DNA of 23,304 nt from JAGLHV01 sp023143305 [NCBI: Clostridia bacterium] (lineage in GTDB: Bacteria; CBDUZB01; JAGLHV01), in the NCBI GenBank assembly GCA_030637025.1, contig DAOVVV010000037.1, forward strand, positions 1 through 23,304. The letters are read 5' to 3'. A program made the position numbers and the translations under genes. Below are positions 1-8,485 of the stretch, piece after piece; the stretch's first letter is position 1, and every line of letters starts with the position of its first letter. The notes beneath the pieces are model-generated. The model worked only from the letters and a program-made list of their open reading frames with translations. It searched no databases and was not told the origin of the DNA.

Positions 1-1397
1 CCTGCTAACATTCCGCTTGCTTCATCAATATTAGTTACTGTAATATCCCTACTGCCGGAAAAAACATTATCATCAACAGTAACATTAACTCGCAATTGAG
101 TAGCACTAATAAAATCAATGGAATTTATGGTTATCCCCGTTCCACCAAAGACAATATTAGCCCCATTATAAAAATTTAACCCGTTAACAACAATATCTAA
201 CGTTTCTCCGGGAGAAGCAAAAAAAGGAGAAAGAGAAAGAATCTGCGGCGAGCCAAGATATTTAATGGTATAATAATCATCATTTGCTCCATTGTCACTT
301 CCTCCGGTAACAATAATATTACTATTGTCATCTGTCGTTACTCCATACCCATAATCATTAAGAACCCCATCATAAGCTGTCGAAGAAATAACCATTAAAT
401 TGGCATCATATTTTATCGTAAAATAATCAAAACTTGCTCCATTGTCACTGTCTCCGGTAACAATAATATTATTATTCCCATCTGTTGTCACTCTATACGC
501 ACGATCCCAATTACCCCCATCATAGACTGCCGAACTAATAACCACTAAATTACTATCATATTTTATCGTAAAATAATCAAAATTTGCTCCATTGTGACTG
601 TCTCCAGTAACAATAATATTATTATTGCCATCTGTCGTTACTCCATACCCATAATCCGCATTACCCCCATCATAGACTGCCGAACTAATAATTACTAAAT
701 TACTATCATATTTTATCGTAAAATAATCATCATTGACTCCATTATCACAAGAACCAGTAACAATAATATTATTATTACCATCTGTCGTCACCCCATCCGC
801 ACTTTCAGTAGCACCTCCATCATAGGCCACCGAAGTAATAACCACTAAATTACTATCATATTTTATCGTAAAATAATCCCGATTTGCTCCAATAATACTA
901 CATCCGGTAACAATAATATTATTATTACCATCTGTCGTTACTCCATACCCATAATCCCAATTACCCCCATCATAGACTGCCGAAGTAATAACCACTAAAT
1001 TACTATCATATTTTACGGCACAATAATCAGTATTTACACCATTGTTAGAATATCCACTAACAATAATATTATTATTGCCATCTGCCGTTACTCCATATGC
1101 ACAATCATTATTACCCCCATCATAGGTTGCCGAACAAATAAATATTAAATTACTATCATATTTTATCGTAAAATAACCTTCATTTGGTCCATTCCAACTA
1201 TATCCGGTAACAATAATATTATTATTGCCATCTGTCGTCACTGAATACGCAACATCGTCATTGCCCCCATCATAGACTGCCGAAGAAAGAGAAATCAATG
1301 TTCCCGCTTGAACTTTAACATTAAAAGCAAACATAAATCCAACATAAACTAAAAAAATTATTCCTATTTTACGAAAATTTAAATATTCTCTTTTCAT
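1..1397 (-). CDS. Secreted seven-repeat beta-propeller protein with IPT/TIG-like domain, 3' end cut by window edge
   Basis: The frame is open from an ATG at 1395-1397 to the left edge, about 465 codons, so the C-terminus is missing. The N-terminus (MKREYLNFRK then a hydrophobic run ending near VQAG) is a signal peptide, and an AGGAGG lies 10 nt before the ATG. Seven ~50-residue repeats follow with the pattern YDGGN..Y.YGVTTDGNNNIIVTG and DYFTIKYD, which resembles SBBP-type beta-propeller repeats; seven units would make one closed propeller. After the last unit (TIKYLGSPQI) comes an IPT/TIG-like Ig domain that runs to the edge. The protein is a tandem paralogue of the next gene, with nearly identical DNA over its IPT region. 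By homology it should end in a FlgD-like sorting tail outside the window. Ligand and role are unknown. Confidence 0.85.
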   Translation of the reverse strand, partial: MKREYLNFRKIGIIFLVYVGFMFAFNVKVQAGTLISLSSAVYDGGNDDVAYSVTTDGNNNIIVTGYSWNGPNEGYFTIKYDSNLIFICSATYDGGNNDCAYGVTADGNNNIIVSGYSNNGVNTDYCAVKYDSNLVVITSAVYDGGNWDYGYGVTTDGNNNIIVTGCSIIGANRDYFTIKYDSNLVVITSVAYDGGATESADGVTTDGNNNIIVTGSCDNGVNDDYFTIKYDSNLVIISSAVYDGGNADYGYGVTTDGNNNIIVTGDSHNGANFDYFTIKYDSNLVVISSAVYDGGNWDRAYRVTTDGNNNIIVTGDSDNGASFDYFTIKYDANLMVISSTAYDGVLNDYGYGVTTDDNSNIIVTGGSDNGANDDYYTIKYLGSPQILSLSPFFASPGETLDIVVNGLNFYNGANIVFGGTGITINSIDFISATQLRVNVTVDDNVFSGSRDITVTNIDEASGMLA

Positions 1398-1554
1398 CTA
1401 AAATAATCCTCCTGATTTTGTTCTATTAAAAATCAATAAAGAAAAATAAAGACACAATGTGTTTTGAATTTAATATTTGCCTTTTGTTCATTGTCTTGTC
1501 TTTTACCAATTCAACAAATTTAAACCAATTCAACTGTCTTTTTAACTGTCTTTT
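1398..1554. repeat. Intergenic spacer with short tandem units (GACAGTT / AATTGGTT type)
   Basis: The part from about 1488 to 1554 lies directly after the stop codon of the upstream gene. In gene direction it holds AAAAGACAGTT-like units followed by GAATTGGTT-like 9-nt units. The same modules recur in four other spacers of the window. The part next to 1397 contains the ribosome binding site of the downstream gene. No terminator with a U-tract is evident. Confidence 0.6.
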
Positions 1555-3267
1555 TTATTTTGCCACCACAACCGTCCCGTTAAACACTTTCCCACCCACT
1601 TTAATCTGATATATATATACCTTACCACTTACAACATACCCACTACTATCCCTGCCATCCCAGGTTAAAGATGTCGTACTACTTGACAGTAAGTTCTCCC
1701 TTACCACACTGCCCGATAAATCAAAAATCATTCCCTCAACTGTTTCGTTATTAGGATTGGTAAAAATAAAATTAGCTACATCATTTATTCCGTCTCCATT
1801 AGGAGTGATTATTTTAGGAATTAACTCAACAAAACGAGATTCTTCTTCCTCCTGAAAACTAATGTTTTCCCTAATTTCAAATCCTCCTGCTAACATTCCG
1901 CTTGCTTCATCAATATTAGTTACTGTAATATCCCTACTGCCGGAAAAAGCATTATCATCAACGGTAACATTGGCTCGCAATTGAGTAGCACTAATAAAAT
2001 CAATGGAATTTATGGTTATTCCTGTACCACTAAACATAATATTTGCTCCATTATAAAAATTTAACCCGTTAACAACAATATCTAACGTTTCTCCGGGAGA
2101 AGCAAAAAAAGGAGAAAGAGAAAATATTTGAGGCGAACCAAGATATTTTATGGTAAAATAATCATTGCTTGCTACATTCCAACTGGCTCCTGTAACAATT
2201 ATATTATTATTCCCATCCGTCGTTACTCCATATGCAGAATCACCACCCCCATCATAAGCTACCGAAGAAATAACCACTAAATTATTATCATATTTTATGG
2301 TAAAATAATCAAAATTTATTCCATTACTTCTTTCTCCGCTAATAATAATATTATTATTAGCGTCTGTCGTCACTCCACTCGCAACATCAGTATTACCTCC
2401 ATCATAGACTGCAGAAGTAATAGCCACTAAATTATTATCATATTTTATGGTAAAATAATCATCATTTGTTCCGTTGTGACTAAATCCGGCAACAATAATA
2501 TTATTATTATCATCTGTCGTCACTCCATACGCATAATCATTATTACCTGCATCATAGGCTGCTGAAGTAATAAATACTAAATCACTATCATATTTTATGG
2601 TAAAATAATCAAAATTTGCTCCATTACTACTTCTTCCGGTAACAACAATATTATTATTCCCATCCGTCGTCACTCCACTCGCAACATCAGTATTACCTCC
2701 ATCATAGACTGCAGAAGTAATAGCCACTAAATTATTATCATATTTTATGGTAAAATAATCAAAACTACTATATCCGGTAACAATAATATTATTGTTACCG
2801 TCTGTCGTCACTCCACACACCCCGTCAGTATTACCTCCATCATAGACTGCAGAAGTAATAGCCACTAAATTATTATCATATTTTATGGTAAAATAATCAT
2901 CATTTGTTCCGTTGTGACTAAATCCGGTAACAATAATATTATTATTACCATCTGTCGTCACTCCATACGCATAATCATTATTACCTGCATCATAGGCTGC
3001 TGAAGTAATAAATACTAAATCACTATCATATTTTATGGTAAAATAATCAAAATCTGCTCCATTCAAACTGTATCCGGTAACAATAATATTATTATTACCA
3101 TCTGTCGTCACTCCATACGCATAATCACTATTACCCCCATCATAGCTTACCGAATCAATAGGAATCAATGTCCCCGCCCAAAGTTTAACATTGAAAATAA
3201 ACATAACCCCGACATAAACCAAAAAAAACAATCCTAATTTACAAAAATTTAAATATTTTCTTTTCAT
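1555..3267 (-). CDS. Secreted seven-repeat beta-propeller protein with IPT/TIG-like domain and FlgD-like C-terminal sorting tail
   Basis: The 570-aa product has a signal peptide (residues 1-31) and seven ~50-residue SBBP-like propeller repeats (about 40-376; consensus VTTDGNNNIIVTG, DYFTIKYD). An IPT/TIG-like Ig domain follows (about 377-465), then an acidic linker (EEEE) and a FlgD-like/gliding-motility-type domain (about 485-570) with IITPNGDGIND, LTWDGRDSSG, VYIYQIKVGGK and terminal VVVAK. Repeats 1-3 and 4-6 are more alike in order than neighbouring repeats are, which points to duplication of a three-unit block; repeat 3 lacks about four residues. In T9SS organisms such tails direct export through a PorV-containing translocon. 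Here that role is inferred. An AAGGAG lies about 14 nt before the ATG. The binding target of the propeller is unknown. Confidence 0.9.
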   Translation of the reverse strand: MKRKYLNFCKLGLFFLVYVGVMFIFNVKLWAGTLIPIDSVSYDGGNSDYAYGVTTDGNNNIIVTGYSLNGADFDYFTIKYDSDLVFITSAAYDAGNNDYAYGVTTDGNNNIIVTGFSHNGTNDDYFTIKYDNNLVAITSAVYDGGNTDGVCGVTTDGNNNIIVTGYSSFDYFTIKYDNNLVAITSAVYDGGNTDVASGVTTDGNNNIVVTGRSSNGANFDYFTIKYDSDLVFITSAAYDAGNNDYAYGVTTDDNNNIIVAGFSHNGTNDDYFTIKYDNNLVAITSAVYDGGNTDVASGVTTDANNNIIISGERSNGINFDYFTIKYDNNLVVISSVAYDGGGDSAYGVTTDGNNNIIVTGASWNVASNDYFTIKYLGSPQIFSLSPFFASPGETLDIVVNGLNFYNGANIMFSGTGITINSIDFISATQLRANVTVDDNAFSGSRDITVTNIDEASGMLAGGFEIRENISFQEEEESRFVELIPKIITPNGDGINDVANFIFTNPNNETVEGMIFDLSGSVVRENLLSSSTTSLTWDGRDSSGYVVSGKVYIYQIKVGGKVFNGTVVVAK

Positions 3268-3371
3268 CTATTGTAATAATTCTCCTTACTAATAAATACT
3301 GTGTCACAAATAGTCGCGTCATACATTGTCATAAACACAAATAAGCAAACTCCCAAATTCAAACTTCCCGC

Positions 3372-3528
3372 CTTATCCGCCAGTCTGTAAGGAGGATCTT
3401 TCTCTTTTTACTTTGTGCCTCTGTGCCTTGATGCCTTTGTGCCTGTCTTTTATTCTTGTTTTTTATCTTTTATCTATCGATTGTGGACTATGGACTATGG
3501 ACTATGGGACTATCTTTTAACTTTATTT
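3372..3528. repeat. Mosaic of short tandem repeats upstream of the propeller gene
   Basis: At 3410-3449 there is a block that in minus orientation reads as four 8-nt units (GCACAAAG, GCATCAAG, GCACAGAG, GCACAAAG) after AAGACAG. The same 40-nt block is found at 16691-16730 and 18901-18940. At 3484-3512 there are three TGGACTA heptamers and one TGGGACTA. Small open frames crossing this block are composed of repeat sequence and are not taken as genes. Confidence 0.75.
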
Positions 3529-3640
3529 TTACTTCGCCACCACCACCAACCTTACCCCTTACACAACTCTCACCATGATCCCACTCATCTCAGGTTAAAG
3601 AAGGACACCACACTTGTAATTTATAACTATAGTCTATATT
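3529..3640 (-). pseudogene. Decayed fragment of a FlgD-like C-terminal tail
   Basis: In minus orientation the segment ends in GTGGTGGTGGCGAAG followed by TAA, encoding VVVAK and stop, the same ending as the FlgD-tail proteins at 1555 and 10923. Upstream, TTTAACCTGAGATGAGTGGG aligns with the stretch encoding SLTWDGRD in the gene at 1555-3267, and GTAAGGGGTAAGGTT aligns with its VVSGKV codons. The codons for the YIYQIKVGGK strand are deleted and an in-frame TAA interrupts the frame. It is therefore a remnant of a third gene copy or of a recombination event between prfB and the propeller genes. Confidence 0.5.
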
Positions 3641-3654
3641 TATGAACTGAGAAT

Positions 3655-4773
3655 TTAATCTGAAGGAGTAGTCTTTTGAATATTTTGTTCTAAATAAGCT
3701 TCTATAAATCTACTAATTTCTCCGTCCATCACTGCTTCTACATTTCCCGTTTCCGTTCCGGTACGATGATCTTTGACCATAGTATAGGGACAGAAGACAT
3801 AAGAACGAATCTGGTTTCCCCAGGCAATATCACTTTTTTGATCATAATTTTTTTCTATAGCTTTTTTCCTTTTTTCTTCTTCCAGATTAAAAAGCTTCGC
3901 CTTGAGCACCTTCATTGCGGTTGCTTTATTTTTAAACTGAGAACGTTCATTCTGGCATTGTACCACAATATTGGTAGGTAAATGGGTAATACGTACTGCG
4001 GAATCCGTCTTATTTACATGTTGCCCCCCGTGCCCGCTGGCCCGGTAAGTATCTATTCGTAAGTCCTTTTCATCAATATCCACTTTTATTTCGTCAGCTA
4101 TTTCCGGCATTACATCACAGGAAGCAAAAGAAGTATGACGCCGTTTATTAGAATCAAAAGGAGAAATACGCACTAAACGATGAACACCCACTTCTGCTTT
4201 TAAATAACCATAAGCATATTTACCCTTGACCATAAAAGTAACTCTTTTTATTCCTGCTTCTTCTCCGGGTAAAATATCAATAATTTTAATCAAGTACCCT
4301 TGTCTTTCTATCCACCGATTATACATTCGCAAAAGCATTTCTACCCAATCACACGCTTCTGTCCCTCCTGCCCCGGAATGAAGGGTAACAATAGCATTGT
4401 TTTCATCATACTTTTCACTCAACTTACATTGAAGCAAAAAACTCTTAAGTTTTCTTTCTAACAGTTCTATATCTTTCTCCAATTCACCAAATTCCGACTC
4501 TCCTTCTTCACAAAGTAATTCCATTAAAACAAATAAATCCTCAAGGCTTTTTTTAAAACCCTGCAAGGAATCTACCGCATTTTTCAAATTACTTATTTCC
4601 TGCATTATTTTTTGTGCTTCCTGCGGATTATCCCAAAAATTTCCTGCGGCAGTTTCTTGTTCTAATTTTTTAATTAGTTTTTCTTTTTCTTTAATCTTAA
4701 GATTTTTTTCCAATCGTCCCAAAGAATCAGAAATTACATTCAACTTTTCTTTTAATTCATTTAATTCTTTCAT
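3655..4773 (-). CDS. prfB: Peptide chain release factor 2
   Basis: This cytoplasmic protein recognises UGA and UAA stop codons in the ribosomal A site and triggers hydrolysis of peptidyl-tRNA. The 372-aa product has the class I release factor layout. There is an N-terminal coiled-coil domain (1-115), then the HSGAGGTEACDW motif near 132. The RF2-specific stop-codon tripeptide SPF is at 204-206 (RISPFDSNKRRHTSF), and the catalytic GGQ is at 249-251 (SGHGGQHVNKTDSAVRITH). The length matches RF2. The reading frame is continuous through the N-terminal region, so the programmed +1 frameshift that autoregulates many prfB genes is absent. AGGGG lies 11 nt before the ATG. It is transcribed away from the riboswitch-controlled protease and is the only housekeeping gene here. 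Confidence 0.97.
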   Translation of the reverse strand: MKELNELKEKLNVISDSLGRLEKNLKIKEKEKLIKKLEQETAAGNFWDNPQEAQKIMQEISNLKNAVDSLQGFKKSLEDLFVLMELLCEEGESEFGELEKDIELLERKLKSFLLQCKLSEKYDENNAIVTLHSGAGGTEACDWVEMLLRMYNRWIERQGYLIKIIDILPGEEAGIKRVTFMVKGKYAYGYLKAEVGVHRLVRISPFDSNKRRHTSFASCDVMPEIADEIKVDIDEKDLRIDTYRASGHGGQHVNKTDSAVRITHLPTNIVVQCQNERSQFKNKATAMKVLKAKLFNLEEEKRKKAIEKNYDQKSDIAWGNQIRSYVFCPYTMVKDHRTGTETGNVEAVMDGEISRFIEAYLEQNIQKTTPSD

Positions 4774-4818
4774 TTTTTTGTTTTTCCCCTAAAAGATTTT
4801 TAAAAATAGTCTGGATAA

Positions 4819-4848
4819 AATATAACAAAAAAAAGTCTATATTGTAAA
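4819..4848 (-). promoter_or_regulatory. Probable promoter of prfB
   Basis: On the minus strand TTTACA (4843-4848) and TATATT (4819-4824) are separated by 18 nt, close to sigma70 consensus, and lie about 45 nt before the prfB ATG. It is divergent from the promoter at 4936-4963. Confidence 0.5.
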
Positions 4849-4935
4849 GCAAAATAATAAAACCGTTTAAATAATTACTGTTTTTTAAAAAAAAGACAAA
4901 TAACAAACTATACAAACACAAAAATTAAACAACTC

Positions 4936-4963
4936 TTGACAAAATAAGTTATTGTGTTATTTT
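4936..4963 (+). promoter_or_regulatory. Promoter of the riboswitch-protease-PorV operon
   Basis: TTGACA (4936-4941) is followed after 16 nt by TATTTT (4958-4963). The -35 box is perfect and the -10 box is moderate. Transcription would start near 4970, about 35 nt before the aptamer. Confidence 0.6.
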
Positions 4964-5000
4964 TGAAATGTAGTAGCAGTACAGGGGGAAAAGCTAATTT

Positions 5001-5087
5001 ATTTCGACAAAAGCAAATCTCGAGCAATCGAGAGACGCAAAGCCACGGTCCACCATTAAGTAATGGCGGAAGCCGGGCTACCGAAAA
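5001..5087 (+). ncRNA. Cyclic-di-GMP-I (GEMM-I) riboswitch
   Basis: The sequence carries the GEMM-I hallmarks in order. GCAAA is followed by a perfect hairpin capped by a GCAA (GNRA) tetraloop (UCUCGA-GCAA-UCGAGA). Then come GACGCAAAGCCACGG, a second hairpin (CCAUU-AAGU-AAUGG), and the 3' signature GCCGGGCUACCGAA. A short closing stem UUUCG/CGAAA is possible. This family binds the second messenger cyclic-di-GMP. The aptamer ends one or two bases before the protease start codon and no terminator follows, so control of translation is the likeliest output. Whether it is an on or off switch cannot be read directly. Confidence 0.9.
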
Positions 5088-7556
5088 ATGAAAAACAAAT
5101 TAGCCATTTTCCTATTAATTTTATCAAGCCAGGCGTTCCTTGCCGGCGAAAAAACTTATGCAGTAATTAATCCATCTTTAACTAAAAATTCAATGCAATT
5201 TCATCCTTCAAAAAATAAATTCAAGGTAAAAACTATACCCCGGGAAATTTTAATTAAATTCAAGTCAAATTCTTTATTGATAAAAAATCAGTTTTCCTTA
5301 AAAAACAAACAACATAAAATAAAAAACATCTTTACCCTCTCCGGTCAGAAAAACATAAAAGAAAAAAACATTTCCAAATGGCATAAAATCTCTTTACCCC
5401 CAAATACAACGTTAGAGGAACTATCCGAAATTTACAAGAATTGCCCTGAGATAGAATTGGTAGAACCAAACCACATCTACGATATCTGCAGTTCCCCTAA
5501 CGATCCTTATTATAATTCTTCTACCAGCTGGGGACAATCTTACCGGGATATGTGGGGATTACACAAAATAGGCCTTTCCCATGCATGGGAAATAGAAAAA
5601 GGGAATGCATCAATTATTGTAGCCGTGGTAGATACGGGAATAGACCATACCCATCCGGATATCACTCATAATATCTGGCATAATTCCGGAGAAATTCCCG
5701 ATAACGGTATTGACGACGATCACAATGGCTATATAGATGACACAATAGGATGGAATTTTACTAATAATTCTAATGACCCTAAAGATGGACAAGGACACGG
5801 CAGTCACATTGCCGGGACTATTGCCGGAATAACTAATAATGCGACAGGAATTAGCGGAATTTCCTGGAATTCACAAATAATGTCCGTTAAAGGAATAAGT
5901 GATAACGGCTGGGGAACAGCCGCTGACTTAGCCAACAGTATAAAATATGCAGCTGATAACGGAGCGAACATTATTAATTTAAGCTGGGGAGGAATAGGTA
6001 CCAGCTGGATAATAAAAGAAGCCCTGGATTATGCTTACAGTAAAGGATGTATTATTGTTGCCGCTGCCGGAAATAGTAATCAGGATGTAAATACTTTTTT
6101 CCCTGCTAATTATGAAAAGGCTATTACTGTTGCCGCAACTAATTTTCTGGACGAAAAAACTTTTTTTTCTAATTATGGAACGAAAATTGATGTCGCAGCT
6201 CCGGGAATGGATATTTTATCTCTAAAAGCCGAAGGAACGGTTACTTCCGGGGTTGTAGGAACTAATTACTGCCGATTAAGCGGCACCAGTATGTCAGCAC
6301 CTCATGTTTGTGGAATAGCCGCTCTTATTCTTTCCCGGCATCCTGATTATACCAACGAAAAAATCGCTACACTCATAACCTGCTCTGCAGATGATTTGGG
6401 AGAGGAAGGAAAAGATATTTATTTTGGCTGGGGTCGAATAAACGCTTATAAAGCCCTCTTAGCCAGTGACGGAATATTTATTACCGACAGGGATTTAACG
6501 GTAATAGATACCCCTGGTGATAAAGGAAAAAGTATAACTATTTCCTGGCCGAAAAATTCCTACTCTGAAATTGAAGGATATAAAATCTATTACAGTCTTA
6601 CTTCTTTTACCGACTTATCGCAAGCCACTTATTATCCTTCTTCTCCTCTAAACAATCCCCAGGCAACTTCTGCTATTATAACTAACTTAGGAAGCGAATC
6701 CTGCGGTTATTATTTTTCTGTAATCGGAAATATTGACCGGGAAACAATGAGTACAGATTTAAACTTAACCACTTCTTTTTCTACTACAGAAGCAACCTAT
6801 CCGGTAAATAATACTATTAATACACTTACTGATAATGAAGTTATTATCGCCGGATTTGACCCGCAAACTAAAGTCGTTATTCCTCAGGGAACAAGCAATA
6901 ATGAAAAAACATTGGATATTTTTAAACCTAACACTTCCGAATTACCCAATCAAGAAGGGGAAGAGTTTTCCTCTCTGAACGACCAATCAGATGAACTTCT
7001 ATCTACTATCAGAGAAATCAAAACTTCTTCGGATTTAGCAGGAAGAATTAATCTAACTATTCCTTATCAAATAAGTTACTCTTCTTCCCCTCTTTATTCT
7101 CAAGAAAACAATTTAAGAATTTTTCAATTAAATGAAATCAAAAAATCATGGGAAATGGTTTCCGGTTTTCAAAAAGTAGATAAAGTGTTTAAGAACGTTT
7201 CTTGTGAAATTGAAAATCCTGATTGGCAAAATAGCACATTATACCGGATATTTCCGGCAATTCTCCATGCCCAAAAATTAAATCAAGTATGGGTTTATCC
7301 TAATCCCTATAAACCTAATTCTTTCAGTCATCATACTAAAATAATTTTTAGTAATTTAACACAGGAAGCAACGATAAGAATTTTCAATCTTGCAGGAGAA
7401 ATGGTCTTTAAAGGACAGGAAACGGATAGTGACGGAAAATACCAATGGCCGGTGACAAATAATAACGGAAAGAAACTGGCCAGTGGAATATATATTTATT
7501 TAATTACTAATAATCAAGGAGATAAGAAAACAGGTAAAATAGGAGTTATAAAATGA
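5088..7556 (+). CDS. Secreted subtilisin-like serine protease (S8) with FlgD-like C-terminal tail
   Basis: The 822-aa product starts with a signal peptide (MKNKLAIFLLILSSQAFLAG). A propeptide-like region follows (about 50-130). The S8 catalytic domain spans about 160-460, with Asp182 in VVDTGIDHTHPDI, His237 in GHGSHIAGTIAG, oxyanion Asn329 in AAAGNS and Ser401 in LSGTSMSAPHVCG. The GEIPDNGIDDDHNGYIDD stretch is an insert common in cell-surface subtilases and probably binds calcium. An FN3-like domain (about 480-570) and a long linker lead to a FlgD-like tail (about 740-822) with WVYPNPYKP, RIFNLAGEMV, SGIYIYLI and terminal VIK, typical of a type A T9SS-like sorting domain. No separate Shine-Dalgarno is visible because the riboswitch abuts the ATG. 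The next gene overlaps by ATGA. It could process cell-surface proteins or degrade external protein. Confidence 0.93.
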   Translation: MKNKLAIFLLILSSQAFLAGEKTYAVINPSLTKNSMQFHPSKNKFKVKTIPREILIKFKSNSLLIKNQFSLKNKQHKIKNIFTLSGQKNIKEKNISKWHKISLPPNTTLEELSEIYKNCPEIELVEPNHIYDICSSPNDPYYNSSTSWGQSYRDMWGLHKIGLSHAWEIEKGNASIIVAVVDTGIDHTHPDITHNIWHNSGEIPDNGIDDDHNGYIDDTIGWNFTNNSNDPKDGQGHGSHIAGTIAGITNNATGISGISWNSQIMSVKGISDNGWGTAADLANSIKYAADNGANIINLSWGGIGTSWIIKEALDYAYSKGCIIVAAAGNSNQDVNTFFPANYEKAITVAATNFLDEKTFFSNYGTKIDVAAPGMDILSLKAEGTVTSGVVGTNYCRLSGTSMSAPHVCGIAALILSRHPDYTNEKIATLITCSADDLGEEGKDIYFGWGRINAYKALLASDGIFITDRDLTVIDTPGDKGKSITISWPKNSYSEIEGYKIYYSLTSFTDLSQATYYPSSPLNNPQATSAIITNLGSESCGYYFSVIGNIDRETMSTDLNLTTSFSTTEATYPVNNTINTLTDNEVIIAGFDPQTKVVIPQGTSNNEKTLDIFKPNTSELPNQEGEEFSSLNDQSDELLSTIREIKTSSDLAGRINLTIPYQISYSSSPLYSQENNLRIFQLNEIKKSWEMVSGFQKVDKVFKNVSCEIENPDWQNSTLYRIFPAILHAQKLNQVWVYPNPYKPNSFSHHTKIIFSNLTQEATIRIFNLAGEMVFKGQETDSDGKYQWPVTNNNGKKLASGIYIYLITNNQGDKKTGKIGVIK

Positions 7557-8485
7557 AAATTATTTTATTATTACTAATAAATTATTTCTGTTTGTTCTGC
7601 GGAATTTGTTTTACCTCTAATATAGGCACTACAGGAGCTCAATTCTTAAAAATCGGTATAGGTGCCCGCCCTATCGCTATGGGTGAAGCTTTTGTTGCTG
7701 TAGCCAACGATGCTAATTCCTGCTATTGGAACCCTGCCGGATTAAGTGAAATTACAACCCGGCAAACAACTACTACCTATATTCAATGGCTCGAAGAAAT
7801 TGGATATAACTACTCCAGTTATATCCAACCTATAAAGGATAACCATTTTCATTATGGAACAATCGGGCTTAGCGTAGCTTATTTGGGTATGGATGCTATC
7901 CCCAAAACCCAAATCGATTCCAATGATAACCTCGTAGAAACAGGAAAAACCTTTGATGCTTTAGACCTTGCTTTTATTTTTTCTTACGGGGGAAGAATAA
8001 AAAAATTTCTTTTGGGTTATAACATTAAATATATCAAACAAACAATTGAAGCAGAAAATGCTTCTACTTATAGTTTTGATTTAGGAATGAAATATCTTTC
8101 TTCCGATAACCTCTCTTTTGGTTTAGTTGCACAAAATATCATCGGTAAAATTAAATTTGTCAAAGAAGAAGATTCCCTGCCATTGAACATTAAAGGCGGT
8201 ATCGCCTATAAAACGGCTCATAATTCCTTGTTTTCCATAGACATTCATTTCCCGTTGGAAATAAACCAACCCAGTTACCACCTGGGCGGAGAACAAATCT
8301 TAAGTAATTTACTTATCCTTCGCGGAGGATATAAAATTAATACCCTCTCTGAATCTAATGAATTATCCGGATTATCTCTTGGACTGGGCCTTAATTGGAG
8401 AAAATACCATTTAGATTATGCCTGGGTACCTCATGGCAATTTAGGTCAAACTCATCATCTTTCTTTTTTCCTGAAGTTTAACTAG
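7553..8485 (+). CDS. PorV/PorQ-like outer-membrane beta-barrel protein
   Basis: The 310-aa product has an N-terminal signal peptide, then the family hallmark IGTTGAQFLKIGIGARPIAMG, EAFVAVANDA and CYWNPAGLSEI. Alternating beta-strand pattern continues to the end (HLSFFLKFN), fitting a FadL/PorV-type outer-membrane barrel. In T9SS bacteria PorV escorts cargo with C-terminal sorting domains to the cell-surface attachment complex. The gene overlaps the protease stop by ATGA with AGGAG seven nt upstream, so the two are translationally coupled, which supports a carrier-cargo pairing. It is expected to share the riboswitch of the operon. Specificity for this protease is inferred from position only. 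Confidence 0.88.
   Translation: MKIILLLLINYFCLFCGICFTSNIGTTGAQFLKIGIGARPIAMGEAFVAVANDANSCYWNPAGLSEITTRQTTTTYIQWLEEIGYNYSSYIQPIKDNHFHYGTIGLSVAYLGMDAIPKTQIDSNDNLVETGKTFDALDLAFIFSYGGRIKKFLLGYNIKYIKQTIEAENASTYSFDLGMKYLSSDNLSFGLVAQNIIGKIKFVKEEDSLPLNIKGGIAYKTAHNSLFSIDIHFPLEINQPSYHLGGEQILSNLLILRGGYKINTLSESNELSGLSLGLGLNWRKYHLDYAWVPHGNLGQTHHLSFFLKFN

Noticed and set aside
1-3267. CRISPR array or transposon repeats
   Set aside because: The regular ~150-bp repeats are in frame and encode propeller blades; there are no identical short repeats with unique spacers and no cas genes.
3415-3645. Plus-strand open frame of 76 codons
   Set aside because: It is made of tandem octamers, heptamers and the decayed FlgD tail read backwards; no start signal and no protein-like composition.
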